NCBI GenBank assembly: GCA_009703165.1
Contig: WLGP01000017.1
Coordinates: 1-10,327 of the forward strand
Reading direction: 5' to 3'
Origin: Actinomycetota bacterium
GTDB lineage: Bacteria > Actinomycetota > Actinomycetes > Nanopelagicales > Nanopelagicaceae
Length of the DNA: 10,327 bases
Part shown: piece after piece, positions 6,805 to 10,327 of the stretch
Position numbering within the stretch: the stretch's first letter is position 1
Layout: every line of letters starts with the position of its first letter
Position numbers and translations under genes: made by a program
The notes under the pieces: generated by a model
The model's input: only the letters and a program-made list of their open reading frames with translations
Databases searched by the model: none
Told to the model about the DNA's origin: nothing

Positions 6805-7341
6805 TTACTTCTCTTTAAAGATCTTACGTGCGTAAGCACCCATTCCAACGAGGACGAGAATTGAAAGTCCTAGGAGGAAGATGACAAAGAGATTAGTTCC
6901 AAAATTGCTTCCCACTGGTTCAGCAGTCGATGAGGCGGTTGGTTGCGGTGCTGCGCTAGCAGTTGGCGTTGAGAGCACAATCGCTGAATATGTAAAGGTG
7001 TAAGAGCCTTCAAGTGGCAGATCAACGTCGGAGAGTAAAAGGTAAGAGACTTTGTAGACGCCAGATGTTTCAAGAGGTTTCATCTCTGCAACTGCATCTG
7101 TTCCCAGCACAGTCAAGATTCCTGTATCGACTCTCTTGCCGTTGGGATCGGTAACGATAATTTCATTTCCCTCTTCAATGAGAGGAAACTCAGTTGTAAT
7201 CGTGATCGCACTTGGTCCAGCTTTGAGAGTAGATCCGGCGATTGGGCTTGTCGCAACGAGTGTGTTGGCCTGTGCCAATGGCATAGCCATAGATGTAAAG
7301 AAGAGAACGAGACCGGCTAACGCCTTGCTCCAACGCTTCAC
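6805..7341 (-). CDS. CopC-domain membrane-anchored protein without copper ligands
   Basis: An exported CopC-like protein of 178 residues. It has a signal peptide of about 25 residues (KRW, hydrophobic core, cleavage after AQA). A CopC beta-sandwich follows (about 26-124: TSPIAGSTLKAGPSAITITT, VTDPNGKRVDTG, GVYKVSYLLLSDVD, EGSYTFTY). Next come a Thr/Ser/Ala/Pro-rich linker (about 125-148), one membrane helix (about 150-170) and a basic tail. Normal CopC begins mature as H-A-x-L and has a D-G-H motif near YxVSxxxxSxDGHPVxG. Here Asn26 takes the place of the first His and SDVDLPLEG replaces the second motif; the chain has no His and no Cys. The start is GTG at 7341, with GGGAGG 6 nt upstream and an AT-rich -10 further up. 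The ATG at 7383 overlaps that -10 and adds an unusual 14-residue head. First gene of the operon with copD/ctaG. Confidence 0.85.
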   Translation of the reverse strand: MKRWSKALAGLVLFFTSMAMPLAQANTLVATSPIAGSTLKAGPSAITITTEFPLIEEGNEIIVTDPNGKRVDTGILTVLGTDAVAEMKPLETSGVYKVSYLLLSDVDLPLEGSYTFTYSAIVLSTPTASAAPQPTASSTAEPVGSNFGTNLFVIFLLGLSILVLVGMGAYARKIFKEK

Positions 7342-7347
7342 TTTTTG

Positions 7348-7353
7348 CCTCCC
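7348..7353 (-). promoter_or_regulatory. Shine-Dalgarno fixing the copC-like start
   Basis: On the minus strand GGGAGG is followed by six bases and then GTG (7341-7339). It is the strongest ribosome-binding site in the window and decides the start codon against the longer reading from ATG 7383. Confidence 0.75.
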
Positions 7354-7382
7354 GGCTCTCGAAGTTAGCCCTTGAATTCGCA

Positions 7383-7388
7383 TCTATA
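7383..7388 (-). promoter_or_regulatory. candidate -10 of the copC-copD/ctaG-fadE operon
   Basis: TATAGA reads on the minus strand at 7388-7383 and differs from TATAAT at one of six positions. Transcription would begin near 7376, about 35 nt before the GTG start. No clear -35 element is visible at the expected distance. Confidence 0.45.
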
Positions 7389-7415
7389 GTCTCACTTCTT
7401 TAGACTGTGCATCTA

Positions 7416-7426
7416 CCCCGCCGGGG
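7416..7426. repeat. GC-rich palindrome between copC-like gene and fmdB
   Basis: CCCC-GCC-GGGG is a perfect 4-bp inverted repeat in an otherwise AT-rich divergent spacer. On the plus strand it is followed, after AT, by TTTTT, which resembles a very short terminator; it also lies upstream of both promoters, where an operator could sit. It is too short to assign a role. Confidence 0.3.
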
Positions 7427-7469
7427 ATGTTTTTCTTCATATCTTTACTACTTCGAAGGGAATGTGACG

Positions 7470-7673
7470 ATGCCTACATATCAATACGCCTGTACCGACT
7501 GCGACCATGCCTTTGAAGCCGTTCAATCCTTTTCAGAGGAAGCGCTGACCGTATGCCCAGAATGTAAAGGTGAGATTCGAAAAGTTTATTCCAGTGTTGG
7601 CGTTGTCTTCAAGGGTTCTGGCTTTTATAAGACTGATTCAGCAAAGCCGGCACCAACAACTAGTTCGGAGTAG
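7470..7673 (+). CDS. FmdB-family zinc-ribbon protein (Ruc-like)
   Basis: A 67-residue protein that begins MPTYQYACTDCDHAFEA, the usual FmdB opening. It has two CxxC pairs (CTDC at 8-11 and CPEC) that would bind one zinc, then VYSSVGVVFKGSGFYKTDS, which is highly conserved in actinobacterial members. A short Pro/Thr/Ser-rich tail ends it. The mycobacterial homologue Rv0991c (Ruc) is described as a redox-controlled chaperone whose cysteines sense oxidation and whose tail is disordered. The tail here is much shorter, so equal function is not certain. The start at 7470 is supported by AAGGGA 8 nt upstream and by the family N-terminus; the upstream ATG at 7407 adds unrelated residues. It keeps its usual orientation relative to fthC but is separated from it by the copC operon. 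Confidence 0.9.
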   Translation: MPTYQYACTDCDHAFEAVQSFSEEALTVCPECKGEIRKVYSSVGVVFKGSGFYKTDSAKPAPTTSSE

Positions 7674-7679
7674 TTCGGG

Positions 7680-7793
7680 CTATTCGTTGTGATGTGGCGG
7701 CTTATCCGCTTTGATATCTTCGTCACGTTTTACATCAATATCTTCGCGTGGATCGCGTTCATCCTCTGTAGTGGATGGGAATAAATCGCTCAT
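7680..7793 (-). CDS. small hydrophilic acidic protein, 37 residues, unknown function
   Basis: An open frame of 37 codons from ATG (7793) to TAG (7680) exactly fills the space between fmdB and the MMPL gene. It starts MSDLFPSTTEDERDPRED and ends KPPHHNE. It is rich in Asp/Glu with some Lys/Arg, with no hydrophobic segment and no cysteine. No family recognised. There is no Shine-Dalgarno sequence, but TACTAT (7808-7803, minus strand) is placed as a -10 for a near-leaderless transcript, a common actinobacterial style. The composition is protein-like and the gap would otherwise be unexplained in such a compact region, but the short length means it could be chance. Confidence 0.45.
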   Translation of the reverse strand: MSDLFPSTTEDERDPREDIDVKRDEDIKADKPPHHNE

Positions 7794-7802
7794 AAGAATC
7801 AC

Positions 7803-7814
7803 ATAGTACATACT
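7803..7814. promoter_or_regulatory. abutting divergent -10 elements
   Basis: TACTAT on the minus strand (7808-7803) and CATACT on the plus strand (7809-7814) lie back to back. The plus element predicts a transcript start at about 7821, the A of the MMPL ATG; the minus element predicts about 7796, 3 nt before the small-ORF ATG. Neither gene has a Shine-Dalgarno sequence. No good -35 elements are seen, so this stays tentative. Confidence 0.35.
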
Positions 7815-7820
7815 TACGAC

Positions 7821-9929
7821 ATGTTTATGCGACTCGGATCATTCATCGTCGGCCATCGTAAGAGCGTTTTAATCACTTACATCATCGCAATCTTGGTTGC
7901 AGGCGGCATCGGCTCACTCTCATTTAGCCGACTTGATTCAGGTGGCTACTCTGATATGAACTCAGAATCTGCCAAAGCTGCCAACTACATCACCGACACC
8001 TTCAAGGTGCAGGACCCAGTTGCGATCCTTGTTGTAGATGCAGGAAGCCGATCAGTTGATGATCCAACTGTTGCGCAAGAAGCTGCAGCCCTTGAGAAAG
8101 AAGTTGCTGCGACAAAGGGAATTAAGCGAACTCTTTCTTATTGGTCAACTGGTGGTGCTCCAAACCTGCGTTCAACTGATGGAAACGCGGCATTCTTATT
8201 TATCTATGCAGATATTGAAAACTTTGACTTTGAAGGTTATGGCGCAGTTGGAAAGATAATCTCAGAGAATTTCGATGGCGAATATAAATCTCTCGAGGTT
8301 TATGCAGGTGGTGGCGCAGTTGTCACCAACGCCATTAACTCAAAGATTAAGACCGACCTCTTGCTCGCCGAAGGTATTGCAATTCCTCTGACCTTTATCC
8401 TCTTAGCCTTTGTATTCGGCGCACTCGTTGCATCTGCGATGCCGCTTGTGGTCGGCGTTGGCGCAATTCTTGGCTCATTCTTCTTCACCTACTTATTAAC
8501 CCTTGTCACCGATGTCAGCGTCTTTGCCCTCAACCTCATTACTGGTCTGGGACTTGGTCTGGGTATTGATTACGCCTTGTTAATCGTCAATAGGTTCCGC
8601 GAAGAGATGCATAACGGTAAGAGCGTGGAAGAGAGTGCGATCATCACTGTTGGCACTGCGGGAAAGACTGTCTTCTATTCAGGTTTGACCGTGATGGTGA
8701 CGCTGAGTGCGCTCTTGCTCTTCCCATTGAACTTCCTAAAATCATTTGGATATGCCGGCGTTATTGTCACGCTCTTTGCAATCTTTGGAGCCCTCATTCC
8801 ACTTCCTGCTCTCCTTGCAATCCTTGGCAAGCGCGTAGATAAGGGCGTTACTCGCAAGAGTGGGCTAAAGCCTAAAGAAGATGGGCGATGGGCCAAGACT
8901 GCTCGCGCGGTAATGGCAAAGCCACTTCCTGTTGTTATTGGTTCACTTGGGCTTTTAATTGTGATGGCGCTACCGATTGTAAATATCGCCTTTGCACAAG
9001 TTGATTCACGAGTGCTCCCAGCATCTAATCGCGCTGCAATTAGCTCTGAAGTAATTGATACTCGCTTTGCAAGTTTTGAGGGAAGTCCCATTGAGGTCAT
9101 CCTTCCTGAGGGAGCCGGTCGTGAAGATCAACTCAACTCATTCTTAGCCCAGGCTGCCAACGTTGAAGGAATCACTCGTGTAGGCGCACTTGAATACGCC
9201 GGCAGTGATATCCGCGTGCAGGTAATTCCTGGAACAAGTTCGCGATCACTTGATGCTGAGCGACTCATAAAAGAGCTCCGTGCTCTCGATAAACCTGATG
9301 GACTTTTGATCGGCGGCCTTGCAGCCGACTTCACTGATTCACAAGGTGGAATCGCACGAACTCTGCCATGGGCGCTGGGTTGGATCGGCTTCGCAGTATT
9401 TATTCTTATTTTCGTCTTTACCGGTTCGATCATCTTGCCGATTAAGGCTGTTCTTCTCAACGGTCTCTCGCTCGTTGCGACCTTGGGTGTTGTCACATGG
9501 ATCTTTATTGAAGGTAACCTCAAATGGCTCGTTGGTGATTTCACAGTGACCGGAACTCTCGATACAGGATCTGTCATCTTGGTAGCCGTTGTGGTCTTTG
9601 GGCTATCAATGGATTACGAACTCTTCCTGCTCTCCCGCATCAGAGAAGAACACTTGGCAGGTAAATCCAATGTTGAGTCAGTTGCAATTGGATTGCAGCG
9701 CTCTGCGCGCATCATCACGGCAGCAGCGTTATTGCTTGCTGTTGTCTTTGCTGCATTTATGACCAGCGGAGTCACTTCGATCAAGATGCTTGGTTTTGGC
9801 GTCGCCTTTGCAGTCCTATTGGATGCGACAATCGTCCGCGCACTTCTTGTCCCTGCACTAATGCGCCTCTTCGGAGAACGTAACTGGTGGGCTCCAAAGA
9901 GCCTGCGCAGATTTACTCTGACGCACTAG
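7821..9929 (+). CDS. MMPL/RND-family membrane transporter
   Basis: A 702-residue proton-driven exporter of the MmpL/RND type with the usual two-repeat plan. There is one membrane helix (about 16-34), an extracytoplasmic domain (35-178) and five helices (about 180-336). After a cytoplasmic linker (337-365) there is a seventh helix (about 371-391), a second outer domain (392-510) and a final bundle of five. The proton-relay Asp-Tyr pairs are in place: GLGIDYALLIVNRFREE with Asp250/Tyr251 and GLSMDYELFLLSRIREEH with Asp598/Tyr599. GKTVFYSGLTV (281-291) is another family mark. It is shorter than mycobacterial MmpL3, lacking its long C-terminal tail. Substrate unknown; candidates are lipids or small hydrophobic compounds. 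No Shine-Dalgarno sequence precedes ATG 7821 (ATG 7827 is an alternative), fitting a leaderless mRNA. purU follows after 19 bp. Confidence 0.92.
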   Translation: MFMRLGSFIVGHRKSVLITYIIAILVAGGIGSLSFSRLDSGGYSDMNSESAKAANYITDTFKVQDPVAILVVDAGSRSVDDPTVAQEAAALEKEVAATKGIKRTLSYWSTGGAPNLRSTDGNAAFLFIYADIENFDFEGYGAVGKIISENFDGEYKSLEVYAGGGAVVTNAINSKIKTDLLLAEGIAIPLTFILLAFVFGALVASAMPLVVGVGAILGSFFFTYLLTLVTDVSVFALNLITGLGLGLGIDYALLIVNRFREEMHNGKSVEESAIITVGTAGKTVFYSGLTVMVTLSALLLFPLNFLKSFGYAGVIVTLFAIFGALIPLPALLAILGKRVDKGVTRKSGLKPKEDGRWAKTARAVMAKPLPVVIGSLGLLIVMALPIVNIAFAQVDSRVLPASNRAAISSEVIDTRFASFEGSPIEVILPEGAGREDQLNSFLAQAANVEGITRVGALEYAGSDIRVQVIPGTSSRSLDAERLIKELRALDKPDGLLIGGLAADFTDSQGGIARTLPWALGWIGFAVFILIFVFTGSIILPIKAVLLNGLSLVATLGVVTWIFIEGNLKWLVGDFTVTGTLDTGSVILVAVVVFGLSMDYELFLLSRIREEHLAGKSNVESVAIGLQRSARIITAAALLLAVVFAAFMTSGVTSIKMLGFGVAFAVLLDATIVRALLVPALMRLFGERNWWAPKSLRRFTLTH

Positions 9930-9948
9930 TAGGCCGTAGGCTTAGGCC

Positions 9949-10327
9949 ATGGATCTCATCGCCACACTGCAATGTGAAGATCAACCTGGCATCGTTCACG
10001 CGATGACGAGCGCCGTCTTAGCATGTGGTGGAAATATTATTGAGAACCAACAATTTACCGATGAGCCAACAAATACCTTTGTGATGCGCACACGCTTTGA
10101 AACTAGCCAAGGAATTGATGCAGCGCAGAAGAGTCTGAGTGAGGGTTTAGGAAGATTCTCTCCCACTCTTCGCATTCGCCCAACAGATCGTAAGCCTCGC
10201 GCACTTGTTCTCGTTACCAAAGAGAGCCACTGTTTGCGTGATCTGCTCTATCTTTTAGAACTCGGCGAACTTCCTATTGAGATTCCAGTTGTAGTTTCCA
10301 ACCATCAAGATCTCAAGGCGCTCGTCG
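9949..10327 (+). CDS. purU: formyltetrahydrofolate deformylase, N-terminal part (3' end outside window)
   Basis: PurU hydrolyses 10-formyl-THF to THF and formate, balancing one-carbon units and supplying formate. Of this gene 126 codons are visible. Residues about 1-75 form an ACT regulatory domain (LIATLQCEDQPGIVHAMTSA, then GGNIIENQQFTDE). The formyltransferase-like domain starts at ALVLVTKESHCLRDLLYLLE, followed by GELPIEIPVVVSNHQDL, which is diagnostic for PurU. The catalytic Asn/His/Asp set lies beyond the edge, although the SNH segment is present. The start ATG is 19 bp after the MMPL stop, with GTAGG (9936-9940) 8 nt upstream, so it is probably co-transcribed with the transporter. The ACT domain implies control by small molecules such as glycine or methionine, as in E. 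coli PurU. Confidence 0.92.
   Translation, partial: MDLIATLQCEDQPGIVHAMTSAVLACGGNIIENQQFTDEPTNTFVMRTRFETSQGIDAAQKSLSEGLGRFSPTLRIRPTDRKPRALVLVTKESHCLRDLLYLLELGELPIEIPVVVSNHQDLKALV

Noticed and set aside
7407..7469. Longer start for the FmdB protein
   Set aside because: The family begins MPTYxY, which is at 7470 with a good ribosome-binding site; the extra residues overlap the divergent promoter region.
8675..9100. 141-codon minus-strand open frame inside the MMPL gene
   Set aside because: Antisense shadow with no recognisable domain or translation signal.
9128..9577. 149-codon minus-strand open frame inside the MMPL gene
   Set aside because: Composition (Ser/Arg/Pro-rich) is that of an antisense shadow; the plus-strand frame has clear family motifs throughout.
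9930..9948. Terminator between the MMPL gene and purU
   Set aside because: The GGCC repeats form only a 4-bp stem with no following T-run; 19 bp and the shared strand favour co-transcription.
1..10327. tRNA, rRNA, CRISPR array, insertion sequence, prophage or toxin-antitoxin genes
   Set aside because: No tRNA-like cloverleaf, repeat-spacer pattern, terminal inverted repeats or transposase motifs were seen; the region appears to be ordinary chromosomal core with compact spacing.

Overview
The window looks like chromosome from a small-genome, mid/low-GC actinobacterium. The best guess is the freshwater acI lineage (Nanopelagicales, Planktophila-like). This rests on the gene families and their order and on the AT-leaning codon use. 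The taxon is an inference, because no rRNA gene is present. Genes are packed with gaps of 0-70 bp. Two convergent pairs have almost no space between stop codons, several starts lack a Shine-Dalgarno sequence, and there are no mobile elements, CRISPR arrays or tRNAs.

Layout. 1-902 (+): 3' part of a protein O-mannosyltransferase gene. 909-3243 (-): a three-gene set transcribed glp (gephyrin/MoeA-like), rimJ-type acetyltransferase, sepX/glpR (divisome membrane protein). 3287-3844 (+): 5-formyltetrahydrofolate cyclo-ligase, divergent from glp. 3841-7341 (-): operon copC-like, copD/ctaG fusion, acyl-CoA dehydrogenase. 7470-7673 (+): FmdB/Ruc-type zinc-ribbon protein. 7680-7793 (-): probable 37-residue protein. 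7821-9929 (+): MMPL/RND transporter. 9949-end (+): 5' part of purU (formyltetrahydrofolate deformylase).

The order fmdB, fthC, glp, rimJ, sepX, pmt follows the conserved actinobacterial neighbourhood known in mycobacteria (Rv0991c to Rv1002c, from memory). There are two changes: galU is absent between fthC and glp, and the copC-copD/ctaG-fadE operon lies between fthC and fmdB. Glp and SepX/GlpR are known partners in corynebacterial and Streptomyces cell division, so the glp-rimJ-sepX group is best read as a division module rather than molybdenum-cofactor synthesis.

The two most notable points concern proteins that keep their family fold but have lost the chemistry. Glp here has only 308 residues: the whole domain II region is missing and the molybdotransferase active-site motifs are altered. 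The CopC-like protein contains no histidine and no cysteine, so it cannot form the usual copper site, yet it stays in an operon with an apparently intact CopD/CtaG. The folate enzymes at 3287 and 9949 both act on formyl-tetrahydrofolate pools but are in separate transcription units.
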